Shown here in pieces: positions 7,743 to 16,117 of a stretch of DNA of 54,327 nucleotides; positions within the stretch are counted from its first letter, which is position 1; each line of letters starts with the position of its first letter. The notes under the pieces were generated by a model. The model searched no databases and was not told the origin of the DNA. It was given only the letters and a program-made list of their open reading frames with translations. Position numbers and translations under genes: made by a program. Source of the stretch: Sedimentisphaerales bacterium (lineage in GTDB: Bacteria; Planctomycetota; Phycisphaerae; Sedimentisphaerales; Anaerobacaceae); the NCBI GenBank assembly GCA_016930645.1, contig JAFGGH010000065.1:1-54327 (forward strand), given 5' to 3'.

Positions 7743-7844
7743 TTTGGCGTTGGTCGCTGGTATGTTAGACAAAAGAGATTTTGGCTAAAGGGAAGGTATC
7801 CCCTGATGCCTTTTTTGTTTATTTATGGCAAGGAGCGGTCATTT

Positions 7845-9371
7845 ATGGCAGAAGAGCAGAAAGTCCAAGAGCAGGAAGATAAAAAACAAGGCCTCCCTAA
7901 TAAGGTCACAGTTACCGATGCAGGTCCGTGCAGGAAAAAGGTTGTTATAGAGATTCCCGCAGAGACTATCCGCAAATCAACAGATGAGCAATATAACGAG
8001 CTTCGCAGGAATAGCATTGTGCCGGGTTTCAGAAAGGGCAGGGCACCTCGCAGGCTGCTGGAAAAGAGATTCGGTAAAGAAGCTTCAGAACAAATTAAGC
8101 TAAAATTATTAGCTGAAGCAAGTGATTCAGCAATCGAGGAAAATAAGCTGAATATTCTCGGTGAGCCCGACGTTGATTATGAAAAGATCGAGCTTGGGGA
8201 AGATGCGCCTTTGAAATTCGAGTTCGAGGTCGAGGTCAGGCCGGAATTTGAGCTTCCTGCTCTGGAAGGGATTAACGTCGAAAGACCTAAACTTGAAATT
8301 ACGGATGAACAGGAAGACAGCGAGATAGAGCGTATTTGCAAATGGTCGGGTTTATGGGCGCCGCGTAAAGAAGATGAAACAATCGAGCTCGATGACCAGA
8401 TAATTGCCGATGTAATTCTCAAGGTCGAAGGTGTTGAGGAAGAACAAAGGCACGATAACGTAGAGATGTACGCAAGGCCAAGCGGTTTTGTCGGACCAGT
8501 GCCCGTAGATAAACTGGATGAGCTCCTTATAGGCGCAAAAGCCGGAGAAGATAAGGAAACTTCGGTTGATATTCCCGAAACCTTCTTCAGGGAGGAATAC
8601 CGCGGCAAGAAGGTCGATGTGAAAATCGAAATAAGGGACGTCAAATATTTAAAGCCGGCTGAACTGAATGAGACCTTTTTGAACGGTCTGGGCGTCGAAA
8701 GCGAGGAGAAGCTTAGAGAGAATGTCAGGCAAAATCTTCAGGCCAGAAGTGAGCGGCAAATCCGCATCGGAATGGTTGAGCAGGTATATAAGTATATGCA
8801 GGACAATACAAAACTGGAGCTGCCTACGAATGTTGTTGCTAACTATTCAGCGAATCTGCTTCGCAGACAATATGCTAATTTAGTGAGCCGCGGTTTGCCG
8901 AAAGAACAAATTGCCGAGCGGATGGACCATCTCAAGGCCGGCAGTGATCAACAGGCTAAAGAGCAGCTTAAGATATATTTCATTATGGACAAAGTTGCCG
9001 AAAAACTTAAAGTGGAAGTAACCGATGAAGAGCTGAATGGCCAGATAGCTCAGCTTGCCGTGCAGCAGGGCCAAAGACCTGAGGCGATGCGACAGCAGAT
9101 GGAACGCAGCGGCTCACTGGAACAGTTCAGGCAGCAAATCAGAGATGAAAAGTGCGTCGATAAAATCCTGGAATCGGCGAAGATAGCCGAAGTAGAGCCT
9201 AAAAAATCAGCTAAGAAGTCCACAAAAGAGAAGTCAAAGAAAACAGCAAAATCAGGGAAGAGTGAAGATAAGAACGAAAAAACAGCAAAAAAGACAGCGA
9301 AGAAAAGTTCTTCCGATAAAACTACGAAAAAACCGAAAAAAAAGACAACTAAAAAGGAAACCGACAAATAA
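7845..9371 (+). CDS. tig: Trigger factor with a long Lys/Ala/Ser-rich C-terminal tail
   Basis: This ribosome-associated chaperone binds nascent chains at the exit tunnel. The N-terminal ribosome-binding signature GFRKGRAPRRLLEKRFG is present near residues 45-60, followed by a PPIase-like insertion (about 155-250) and the helical C-terminal cradle to about residue 440. The last 60 or so residues are a low-complexity tail of KKSAKKS, KKTAK and KKTTKK repeats, which pushes the length to 508 against about 430 in the usual protein. ATG at 7845 is chosen because AAGGAG lies 9 bases upstream; an in-frame ATG at 7806 has no such site. The clpP pair follows, as in many bacterial tig-clpP-clpX loci, but clpX is not here. 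Confidence 0.9.
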   Translation: MAEEQKVQEQEDKKQGLPNKVTVTDAGPCRKKVVIEIPAETIRKSTDEQYNELRRNSIVPGFRKGRAPRRLLEKRFGKEASEQIKLKLLAEASDSAIEENKLNILGEPDVDYEKIELGEDAPLKFEFEVEVRPEFELPALEGINVERPKLEITDEQEDSEIERICKWSGLWAPRKEDETIELDDQIIADVILKVEGVEEEQRHDNVEMYARPSGFVGPVPVDKLDELLIGAKAGEDKETSVDIPETFFREEYRGKKVDVKIEIRDVKYLKPAELNETFLNGLGVESEEKLRENVRQNLQARSERQIRIGMVEQVYKYMQDNTKLELPTNVVANYSANLLRRQYANLVSRGLPKEQIAERMDHLKAGSDQQAKEQLKIYFIMDKVAEKLKVEVTDEELNGQIAQLAVQQGQRPEAMRQQMERSGSLEQFRQQIRDEKCVDKILESAKIAEVEPKKSAKKSTKEKSKKTAKSGKSEDKNEKTAKKTAKKSSSDKTTKKPKKKTTKKETDK

Positions 9372-9435
9372 AAATGCCCGATATACAGCACAGAAAGATT
9401 GACCTTGAGGTTTATTTGAGTTATTGGCAAGAAAA

Positions 9436-9454
9436 CCCCACGTGAAACGTGGGG
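9436..9454 (+). terminator. GC hairpin after tig, repeat-family member
   Basis: CCCCACGT (9436-9443), loop GAA and ACGTGGGG (9447-9454) are followed by CTAAATATATTT. It belongs to the same GGGGCTAAAT family as the hairpins near 1030 and 1266 and probably limits read-through between tig and clpP. Confidence 0.5.
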
Positions 9455-9488
9455 CTAAATATATTTAGCCTGCGGTTTCTGCCATAGG

Positions 9489-9518
9489 TTGTAATTCGAT
9501 AAAATCAGGTGTTATAAA
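9489..9518 (+). promoter_or_regulatory. Candidate promoter of the clpP pair
   Basis: TTGTAA (9489-9494), an 18-base spacer and TATAAA (9513-9518) lie about 40 bases before the ClpP start, downstream of the tig hairpin. Confidence 0.42.
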
Positions 9519-9556
9519 GCAGTGTTTTTTTATTGAAACAATTGAAGGACGTTTTA

Positions 9557-10216
9557 ATGGAATATCAGCACAGAACAGTTGAAAATGTAATAAGAGATAA
9601 TACAGGCCTGAATGTTCCTGATGCGCATTTGCAAATGCGGGCGTCGCCGTACCAGCGTACCAGAGAAATGACAATTGATGACATGCTGCTTGACAACCGT
9701 ATTGTCTTTTTGATTGGCGAGATCAGCTATACCCGTGCCGCCGAAGTGATTATGAAAATGCTGTATCTTGAAAACCTCAAGCGTTCAAGTGAAATCAGCC
9801 TGTATATCAATTCTCCCGGCGGCAGCGTGGATGATACGATGGCGATTTATGACACTATACGTTTTATGAGCAGTCCTGTGGCGACATATTGTATAGGCAG
9901 GGCTCAGTCGGGAGCTGCTGTTATCCTTGCCGCCGGAACAAGAGGCAAACGTCACGCATTGCCTCACGCCAAGGTTATGCTTCATCAGCCGTGGGGCGGT
10001 GTTACAGGCCAGGCGGCGGATATAAAGATACAGGCTGAAGAAGTCCTGAAGGCAAAAAAAGTAATCAACGAGATTCTCTCTTTCCATACAGGCCAGACTA
10101 TCGAGAAGATACAGGCAGAGACCGAACGCGACAGGTATATGACTGCCGACGAGGCCAAAGAGTACGGCTTGATTGATGATGTGCTTCACGAGGAAGGAAA
10201 GGAAGAAAAGAAATAA
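9557..10216 (+). CDS. clpP: ATP-dependent Clp protease proteolytic subunit, first copy
   Basis: This 219-residue serine peptidase of the ClpP family forms the barrel chamber fed by ClpX or ClpA/C. The catalytic triad is intact: Ser118 in GRAQSGAAV, His143 in VMLHQP and Asp192 in ETERDRYM. The substrate-strand motif INSPGGSVDD is also present. The nucleophile motif GRAQSG departs from the usual GQAASMG. The N-terminus has an extra 20-30 residues before the handle region, compatible with a propeptide. ATG 9557 has AAGGAC 6 bases upstream. The second copy begins 23 bases after the stop, so hetero-oligomeric ClpP1P2 rings are likely by analogy with other bacteria that carry paired clpP genes. Confidence 0.9.
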   Translation: MEYQHRTVENVIRDNTGLNVPDAHLQMRASPYQRTREMTIDDMLLDNRIVFLIGEISYTRAAEVIMKMLYLENLKRSSEISLYINSPGGSVDDTMAIYDTIRFMSSPVATYCIGRAQSGAAVILAAGTRGKRHALPHAKVMLHQPWGGVTGQAADIKIQAEEVLKAKKVINEILSFHTGQTIEKIQAETERDRYMTADEAKEYGLIDDVLHEEGKEEKK

Positions 10217-10239
10217 TTTTGGATAGTTAAGATTTCCGG

Positions 10240-10896
10240 ATGGATAAAACGATGTCGATTAATCAAAACTTAGTGCCGATAGTGATAGAAAAAAGCGGAA
10301 GAACCGAGCGGGCTTACGATATTTATTCGAGGCTTCTCAAAGACCGGATAGTCTTTCTGGGCGGGCAGGTCGATGACGATTCCGCCAATCTTATAATTGC
10401 CCAGATGCTTTTCCTGAGTAATGAAGACAGCAAGAATGATATTCATTTTTATATAAACTCTCCCGGCGGCTCAATCACGGCAGGCCTGGCGATTTATGAC
10501 ACGATGCAATTTTTGCGGTGTGATGTTGCCACATATTGTGTTGGACAGGCCGCAAGTATGGGCGCGTTGCTGCTGGCAGGCGGAAAGGCTGGCAAACGCT
10601 GCCTTCTTACTAACAGCAGGGTTTTGCTTCATCAGCCTTTAATTGCCGGTGTGCTCACCGGCCCGGCGACTGATTTGGATATCGAGGCTAAAGAAATATT
10701 GCGGCTGCGGGAAAGAATTTATAATATACTGGCTGAGCATACAGGACAGGATTCGCAGAAAATCGAAAAAGACTGCGACCGGAACCTCTGGCTCGAAGCT
10801 GAAGAAGCGATTAACTACGGCCTGGCCGACAGAATTTTGAAAAAAGCCCCTGAGATAGCGACCCAGCCGAAGCAAAATACCGAAGATGAAGATTAG
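10240..10896 (+). CDS. clpP: ATP-dependent Clp protease proteolytic subunit, second copy
   Basis: This 218-residue ClpP has canonical motifs: [23 protein letters not shown] with the nucleophile Ser106, LLHQP with His131, and CDRNLWL with Asp180. It is closer to the family consensus than the copy just upstream, so this is probably the more typical core subunit. ATG at 10240 or at 10252 could start translation; neither has a strong Shine-Dalgarno sequence, so coupling to the first copy is plausible. No ATPase partner gene (clpX) is present in the window. Confidence 0.92.
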   Translation: MDKTMSINQNLVPIVIEKSGRTERAYDIYSRLLKDRIVFLGGQVDDDSANLIIAQMLFLSNEDSKNDIHFYINSPGGSITAGLAIYDTMQFLRCDVATYCVGQAASMGALLLAGGKAGKRCLLTNSRVLLHQPLIAGVLTGPATDLDIEAKEILRLRERIYNILAEHTGQDSQKIEKDCDRNLWLEAEEAINYGLADRILKKAPEIATQPKQNTEDED

Positions 10897-10970
10897 CAGG
10901 ATTTGTTCGCCTGCCCCTTAGGGGTGAGCTTTATAATAATGTCGCGACAAAAAATTTAAGAGGAAAAAAA

Positions 10971-11570
10971 GTGAGAGCGATAACAATTCTACTAATATGC
11001 GGTCTTTTCATGTTTTCCGGCTGTCTGGAAGATAATTTCTACAAAAAGCTCGAGGGGGAGAAATTTCAGCTTGAAAAAGAAAATCAACAGCTTGAAAAAC
11101 AGCTCGAACAAGAACAATCGACAAACAGGCAGCTTACAAAGCAGGTTGAAACTCTTTCCTCGCTTGAGCCGGAAAAAAGAATTAACGGATTATACGAATT
11201 AGAGTCTGTCCGGATAACAAAGTACACCAATTTTTATGACAAGGACAAAAACGGCACAAAAGAAAAGCTCATTGTCTATATCCAGCCGATTGACTCCGAA
11301 GGCGATATTATAAAAGCGGCAGGGACAGTGGATGTGGAGCTTTGGGATTTGGATAGAAGCTCTGATAACGCAAAACTGGCTGGCTGGAAAGTTGAACCTC
11401 AGGAATTAAAAGAAATGTGGTTCGGCACGGTTGTAACTTCCAATTACCGCCTGATGTTTGATATTGAAGGTATTGTCGAATCCTTTGATAAACCGCTGAC
11501 GGTTAAGGTGGTTTTCACCGATTACGTATCAGGCAAGGTCTTCAACGAGCAGTATCTAATCAAGCCTTAA
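10971..11570 (+). CDS. Coiled-coil lipoprotein of unknown function
   Basis: This 199-residue protein starts with GTG, preceded by AAGAGGAAAAAAA. Its signal peptide ends in the lipobox FSGC (Cys17), so it should be lipidated and exported. Residues 25-60 are a Glu/Gln/Lys heptad region (EKENQQLEKQLEQEQSTNRQL) expected to form a coiled coil. The remainder is a beta-rich domain with TKYTNFYDKDKNGTKEKL, a segment whose Asp-Lys-Asp-x-Asn spacing resembles a Ca2+-loop. TATAAT at 10932-10937 may be a -10 element. I do not recognise the family. Confidence 0.75.
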   Translation: MRAITILLICGLFMFSGCLEDNFYKKLEGEKFQLEKENQQLEKQLEQEQSTNRQLTKQVETLSSLEPEKRINGLYELESVRITKYTNFYDKDKNGTKEKLIVYIQPIDSEGDIIKAAGTVDVELWDLDRSSDNAKLAGWKVEPQELKEMWFGTVVTSNYRLMFDIEGIVESFDKPLTVKVVFTDYVSGKVFNEQYLIKP

Positions 11571-11576
11571 TATAAA

Positions 11577-11876
11577 ATGAACAGAAATATTGAAATGCCT
11601 AAAGATAAAATCAGGCAATTCTGCCTAGAGCATCATATCAAAAAACTTGCGGTTTTTGGCTCAGCCTTGCGCGAAGATTTTGGCCCCGACAGCGATATAG
11701 ATATTCTTGTCGAGTTCGAACCTGGGCATGTGCCGGGTTTCGGCTTCTTTGAGATTGCCGATGAGCTTTCTGAGCTTTTAGGCAGAAAGGTTGACCTTAA
11801 CACCGAAGGATTTTTGAGCAGATACTTCAGAGACAATGTAAAACAGCAAGCCGAGGTTCAATATGTCCGAAACTGA
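11577..11876 (+). CDS. mntA: MNT-type minimal nucleotidyltransferase, antitoxin of an MNT/HEPN pair
   Basis: This 99-residue protein has the polymerase-beta nucleotidyltransferase signature GSALREDFGPDSDIDILVEF: Gly28-Ser29, ten residues, then Asp40-x-Asp42. In characterised MntA/HepT systems the MNT protein AMPylates the HEPN toxin near its active site and neutralises it. The gene overlaps the downstream HEPN gene by 14 bases, the classic coupled arrangement. It starts 6 bases after the lipoprotein stop, so it may be co-transcribed with it. Confidence 0.87.
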   Translation: MNRNIEMPKDKIRQFCLEHHIKKLAVFGSALREDFGPDSDIDILVEFEPGHVPGFGFFEIADELSELLGRKVDLNTEGFLSRYFRDNVKQQAEVQYVRN

Positions 11877-12198
11877 TGATTTAATCCGTGTAAGACACAT
11901 GCTGGATGCGGCCTGCAAGGCAATAGAGTTTACCGCAGAAAGCAAGAGGGATGATTTGGATAAGGACGATAAGCTCGCGCTTTCTGTTGTACGTCTGCTG
12001 GAGATTATCGGCGAGGCGGCAAATAATGTATCAGATGAATTTCAGGAGGAGCACCATCAAATTCCGTGGCGTTTAATAGGAGCTACGAGGAACAGACTAA
12101 TCCACGGTTATTTTGATGTTGATTTGGATGTAGTATGGGAAATTGTTCGCTCGGATTTGCCGATGCTTGTATCGCAGCTTAAAACAATTCTACAATAA
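11863..12198 (+). CDS. hepT: HEPN-domain ribonuclease toxin (HepT/DUF86)
   Basis: This 111-residue all-alpha HEPN protein belongs to the former DUF86 family. The catalytic RX4HXY motif is intact as RNRLIHGYF (around residues 77-85). The N-terminal helix motif and the LLEIIGEAANNVSDEF helix match family members that act as RNA-cutting toxins. Its start lies within the MNT gene. The orphan DNA methyltransferase starts 50 bases downstream, so the pair may form part of a small defence or addiction island. Confidence 0.87.
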   Translation: MSETDDLIRVRHMLDAACKAIEFTAESKRDDLDKDDKLALSVVRLLEIIGEAANNVSDEFQEEHHQIPWRLIGATRNRLIHGYFDVDLDVVWEIVRSDLPMLVSQLKTILQ

Positions 12199-12247
12199 TA
12201 TTTTCTCGACCTATTCTCTTGCAAAGAAGCACTTAAAACATATCATT

Positions 12248-13210
12248 ATGTCAATGGATAAGCTGCGCAACAAGATTGTCTGTGGTGATTGTATTGAGGT
12301 GCTGGCGGAAATAACTGAGCCTTTTGCCGACCTGATTTTTGCCGACCCTCCTTTTAATATCGGCTATAAATACGATAAATACCACGATAAGGTCAAAAGG
12401 AAAAATTACATTGCCTGGACGAAAGACTGGATGGGCGCCTGCAAAAAGGTGTTAAAGCCCAACGGTTCATTCTATATAGCAATCGGCGATGATTACGCGG
12501 CAGATGTCAAAATAACGGCTGACGAAATCGGCATGGTTATACGTAATTGGATAATCTGGCACTACACATTCGGCCAGCAGACAAAAAACAAATTCGCCCG
12601 CTCTCATACTCATATATTTTATTTTGTTAATGATAAAAATAATTTCACTTTTAATGATTTCTCTATACGGGTGCCGTCCGACCGGCAGTTGATGTACAAC
12701 GACAAAAGGTCTAATCCCAAAGGCAAAATGCCCGATGATGTCTGGACAGAGTACTCGCGAGTTTGTGGAACATTTAACGAAAGGCAGCCCTGGCATCCCT
12801 GCCAGATGCCCGAAAGCCTATTGGCCAGAATAATAGCGGCAAGCTCGAATTCGGGTGATATTGTTCTCGATCCGTTCTGTGGTTCGGGTACAACCGCTGC
12901 CGCCGCCGTTCAGTTGGACAGAGATTACGTTGGTATAGAAATATCCGACCAGTATGTAAAAAATGCGAGAGAAAGAATAAAGAATTTACAAAAAGAAAAA
13001 AGCGGTCTTTTTACAGAAGGTGAGCAAGTATCTGAGATAGAACGATTACTTTCTGATATGGCAGTTTCATCAAAACAGGTGCTCGGCGACAAAAACCTTC
13101 TTGGGATTTTTACGAATCAGTTAAATGTCAGGTTGAATCCCGATGTACATCGGGAAGGCAATATCAGTCCCGATATGGTTGCGGTCGCTTTGGGAGCGTT
13201 AGCGGATTGA
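12248..13210 (+). CDS. Orphan DNA methyltransferase, beta class (N6-adenine or N4-cytosine)
   Basis: This 320-residue SAM-dependent methyltransferase has motif order IV then I: the catalytic FADPPFNIGY lies near residue 30 and the SAM loop DPFCGSGTTAAAA near residue 215, which defines the beta class that includes HinfI and CcrM-like enzymes. The C-terminal 70 residues (VSEIERLLSDM...) are not a recognised domain. No restriction endonuclease lies beside it. The start at ATG 12248 (or 12254) is preferred over an upstream in-frame TTG inside the HEPN gene. A perfect 18-bp palindrome at 13138-13155 is translated as NPDVHREG near the C-terminus and looks like an inserted repeat. The stop overlaps the lnt start by four bases. 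Confidence 0.85.
   Translation: MSMDKLRNKIVCGDCIEVLAEITEPFADLIFADPPFNIGYKYDKYHDKVKRKNYIAWTKDWMGACKKVLKPNGSFYIAIGDDYAADVKITADEIGMVIRNWIIWHYTFGQQTKNKFARSHTHIFYFVNDKNNFTFNDFSIRVPSDRQLMYNDKRSNPKGKMPDDVWTEYSRVCGTFNERQPWHPCQMPESLLARIIAASSNSGDIVLDPFCGSGTTAAAAVQLDRDYVGIEISDQYVKNARERIKNLQKEKSGLFTEGEQVSEIERLLSDMAVSSKQVLGDKNLLGIFTNQLNVRLNPDVHREGNISPDMVAVALGALAD
13138..13155. repeat. 18-bp perfect palindrome inside the DNA methyltransferase gene
   Basis: TCCCGATGT and ACATCGGGA abut as a perfect inverted repeat. The same TCCCGAT/ATCGGGA ends occur at 21331-21351 (inside the PBP2 gene) and 23206-23221 (intergenic), so this is a member of a dispersed family that is translated in frame here. Confidence 0.6.
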
Positions 13211-14922
13211 AGAAGTCAAAGTTTGACAGTTTGTATTTCCCTATTTCGTATTTTGCAGCTTCGGCGCTTCTTTTGACAATTATTCAGCCTCCTTTTCATT
13301 TTTCTTTCCTTGCATGGATTACCTATGTTCCTTTAATCATAGCCGCTCTCTCCTCTGAAAATAGAGTCGGCCCCTATCTTTGTTCAGCGTTGGTTGCATT
13401 TGTTTACTGGCTGGGCAATGTTTACTGGATGGGTTATGTTACTATTGCCGGATGGATTGCGTTTTGTGCATGGACTGGGTTGCTCTGGCCTGCGTTGATG
13501 GTAACACTTCGTTTTTTACATCGAAAAAAGGTACCGCTTTTTATTGCCTCGGCGGTTTTAATTGTCGGGATTGAGCGATTGCAGGGATTGTTTTTAGGCG
13601 GATTTTACTGGCGGCATTTATCGCACAGCCAGTATGAAAATATTATGTTGATTCAAATCGCCGATATTTTCGGCGCAGCAGGTGTCTCTTTTTTAATTGC
13701 TATGGTAAACGGATTCCTGGCTGAGCTGTTTATTATCATACAGAATAAAAACTTATCAAAAAAGAAAATCTTTTTGGAATTTATCATTATCATTACAACA
13801 TTGGCAGCAACTATGCGGTATGGCCTTTGGCAAGAAGCTCAGGCTGAGGATGCAATTAAACAAGGCCTAATAGTCGGTGCGGTTCAATCTAATCTTCCGC
13901 AGAATGTAAAAGATTCGAATTCCTTTGATGTCAACCAGCAGGTTTTTGAGGAGCTATTGAATTTGAGCAGACAGGCCGCTTCTGCCGGGGCGGTTCTTAT
14001 CGCCTGGCCTGAGACTATAATCCCGGCTATTATGGATAAGAGCGCCTGGCCATTTTTGCTGGAAGATGAAGAGCCTGTGTATTTTCATAAAAAGCTCGGC
14101 GAGCACGCAAGCGATGGAGTATATGTTCTTGTTGGAGCGCCGGGTGCTTACATAGAATATCTGGATAATGATGAGCTTCGGTATGATAAGTTTAATACGG
14201 CTTTTCTTTATGAGCCTGACGGCGACCAGGCGGCGGAAAATTATGACAAGATTCACCTTGTGCCTTTCGGAGAGGTTGTTCCGTTTAAGCAGAGTGTCCC
14301 GTTGCTGTATAATTTACTGATGAATTTCAGTCCGTATGATTACGACTACAACCTTACACCGGGAGACGACTATACCGTTTTTGCAATTCAGGATGAAAAA
14401 GCAAAGAAAAATTACCGGTTCGGTGTAATGATTTGCTACGAGGGAACGGTTCCGGCAATCGCGCGCGGTTTCGCTTTGGATGACCAGGGGCGGAAAAAGG
14501 TTGACTGGCTGGTAAACATAAGCAACGACGGCTGGTTTGTAAAATTCAGGGACAACAAGGTCAGGCCGAGCACCGAGCTTGCCCAGCATACGCTCAGTTG
14601 TGTTTTCAGGGCGGTGGAGAACAGGATTGCGATTGTACGAAGCGTTAATACAGGTATAAGCTGTGTAATTGACCCGATTGGAAATATAAAGGATGGATAT
14701 ATAACGGGAGATTTGCCTGAAAAGGCGTTTGAAAGAAAAGGTGTTCAGGGGTATTTCGCTGATACCGTTTCTATAGATTCGAGGGTAACAGTTTTCAGCA
14801 GGTATGGTCAGTGGCTGGATAACGGCTGTGCCATAGCTGTTTTTTCAGTGCTAATTTTGCTGATAACAGGGGCGATTATCCGAAATATTAATAAAAGGAC
14901 GTCTTCCAATGAGAAGAATTGA
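13207..14922 (+). CDS. lnt: Apolipoprotein N-acyltransferase
   Basis: This 571-residue inner-membrane enzyme transfers an acyl chain to the amino group of the lipidated cysteine, the last step of lipoprotein maturation. About six N-terminal membrane helices (residues 10-215) include the conserved FYWRHLSHSQYENI segment. The nitrilase-fold domain (about 220-510) carries the catalytic triad: Glu in AWPETIIPA, Lys in YDKIHLVPFGE and Cys in VMICYEGTVPAIARG. One more helix closes the C-terminus. Translation appears to start at TTG 13207, inside the TTGA overlap with the methyltransferase stop. The next gene encodes a lipoprotein that would be a substrate. Confidence 0.92.
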   Translation: MKKSKFDSLYFPISYFAASALLLTIIQPPFHFSFLAWITYVPLIIAALSSENRVGPYLCSALVAFVYWLGNVYWMGYVTIAGWIAFCAWTGLLWPALMVTLRFLHRKKVPLFIASAVLIVGIERLQGLFLGGFYWRHLSHSQYENIMLIQIADIFGAAGVSFLIAMVNGFLAELFIIIQNKNLSKKKIFLEFIIIITTLAATMRYGLWQEAQAEDAIKQGLIVGAVQSNLPQNVKDSNSFDVNQQVFEELLNLSRQAASAGAVLIAWPETIIPAIMDKSAWPFLLEDEEPVYFHKKLGEHASDGVYVLVGAPGAYIEYLDNDELRYDKFNTAFLYEPDGDQAAENYDKIHLVPFGEVVPFKQSVPLLYNLLMNFSPYDYDYNLTPGDDYTVFAIQDEKAKKNYRFGVMICYEGTVPAIARGFALDDQGRKKVDWLVNISNDGWFVKFRDNKVRPSTELAQHTLSCVFRAVENRIAIVRSVNTGISCVIDPIGNIKDGYITGDLPEKAFERKGVQGYFADTVSIDSRVTVFSRYGQWLDNGCAIAVFSVLILLITGAIIRNINKRTSSNEKN

Positions 14923-15934
14923 ACAAAAAAGAAAATCTGGAACAGGCCTGTACCTGATTTTTATGGTAACGGTTTTGATATTGTCGGTGATTAGCGGCTG
15001 CAAGGAAACCATCGCAAAAATAGAACCGCTGGGCGGTGTGAAGGTCGAAAAACTAAAACCAAAGGCTCTTCGGGTTGTTGAAGAAGGCCTGTCGGACACA
15101 GACCCTAAAATACAGACAAAAGCGATAGAAGTAATAGCTGCCGCCGGACAGAAGCAGCTTATGCCGAAGGTGCAGGCACATCTTTTTAATGATTATATAC
15201 CGGTGCGTTTTGCCGCTGCCCTTGCCATAGGCGACACTGAGTATTATCCCGCCCGGAACCAGTTATCGACATTGCTGAATGCGTCAGATGAGAATACCAA
15301 AATAGCGGCGGCGTACGCGTTGTATAAACTCGGTCATAAGCAGTATCTTGAAATAATAAAAAATGCTGTTAAAAGCCCCGACCAGACCGTTCGGGCCAAC
15401 GCGGTGGTATTACTGGGCAAGAGCGGTGATGAATCTGTTCTTGAACTTTTATACCGGGCTAAAGACGATGAAGACTCCGAGCGAAGGGTTCGCTATCTGG
15501 CGGTGGAGGCTATCGCACGGCTTGGCGATGAAAAAATTATCGAAAAGATATGGACCCTTTTAATAAGTAAGTTTGTTGATAACAAGTTGATCGGAATACG
15601 AGCGATGGGTGCCCTTGGAACACGCAAGGCTGAAGATGTCCTGATAACCAAACTCGATGATGATATCCTTGAGGTGAGGCTTACCGCTGCAGAGCAATTA
15701 GGTAAACTCAGTAACCAGCAAGGCCAGGAGCAGGTGATACAAATCTTCGAGGATAAGCTAATATTGGGTATGGACAGTGAGGACAAAGAGAGAGTTCTCG
15801 TACTTGCCGCTCTTGCGATAGGTAGTATCGATACGGAAGAATTGACAAAGTATCTGCCTAAATTGGTCGATGACGAATCAAAGCTGGTGCGTCTTGCAGC
15901 GGCCCAGGCGATACTGAAAAGCAGGGTAAAATAA
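14909..15934 (+). CDS. HEAT-repeat lipoprotein
   Basis: This 341-residue protein has a signal peptide ending in the lipobox VISGC near residue 31. The rest is a run of about seven HEAT-type helical repeats of 30-35 residues, for example VRFAAALAIGDTEYYPA, TKIAAAYALYKLGHKQY, VRANAVVLLGKSGDESV, VRYLAVEAIARLGDEKI and VRLTAAEQLGKLSNQQG. Such arrays act as protein-binding scaffolds. It overlaps the end of lnt by 14 bases and so is translationally coupled to the enzyme that would N-acylate it. Partner and function are unknown. Confidence 0.85.
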   Translation: MRRIEQKRKSGTGLYLIFMVTVLILSVISGCKETIAKIEPLGGVKVEKLKPKALRVVEEGLSDTDPKIQTKAIEVIAAAGQKQLMPKVQAHLFNDYIPVRFAAALAIGDTEYYPARNQLSTLLNASDENTKIAAAYALYKLGHKQYLEIIKNAVKSPDQTVRANAVVLLGKSGDESVLELLYRAKDDEDSERRVRYLAVEAIARLGDEKIIEKIWTLLISKFVDNKLIGIRAMGALGTRKAEDVLITKLDDDILEVRLTAAEQLGKLSNQQGQEQVIQIFEDKLILGMDSEDKERVLVLAALAIGSIDTEELTKYLPKLVDDESKLVRLAAAQAILKSRVK

Positions 15935-16006
15935 TATTATTGCAGTTATAGGACGTTATTATTATAATCCGGGCTTTTCTGAATTACGCAGTTTACCAGA
16001 TTTCTC

Positions 16007-16035
16007 TTGACGAAAGGCCCAAAAATGCGTAAAAT
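16007..16035 (+). promoter_or_regulatory. Candidate promoter of the MreC-like gene
   Basis: TTGACG (16007-16012), a 17-base spacer and TAAAAT (16030-16035) precede the gene at 16118 by about 80 bases. The gap 15935-16117 contains nothing else of note. Confidence 0.6.
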
Positions 16036-16117
16036 ATATAAATCAGGCCCCCAAGGAAAAGCAATATTGGGCGGGGTGAATGGGTAGAAAAGGTATCACT
16101 TTTGAAAGGAGCCGGTT

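Noticed and set aside
12143-12247. Upstream start of the DNA methyltransferase inside hepT
   Set aside because: The extension has no family similarity; ATG 12248 gives the usual N-terminus shortly before the catalytic motif.
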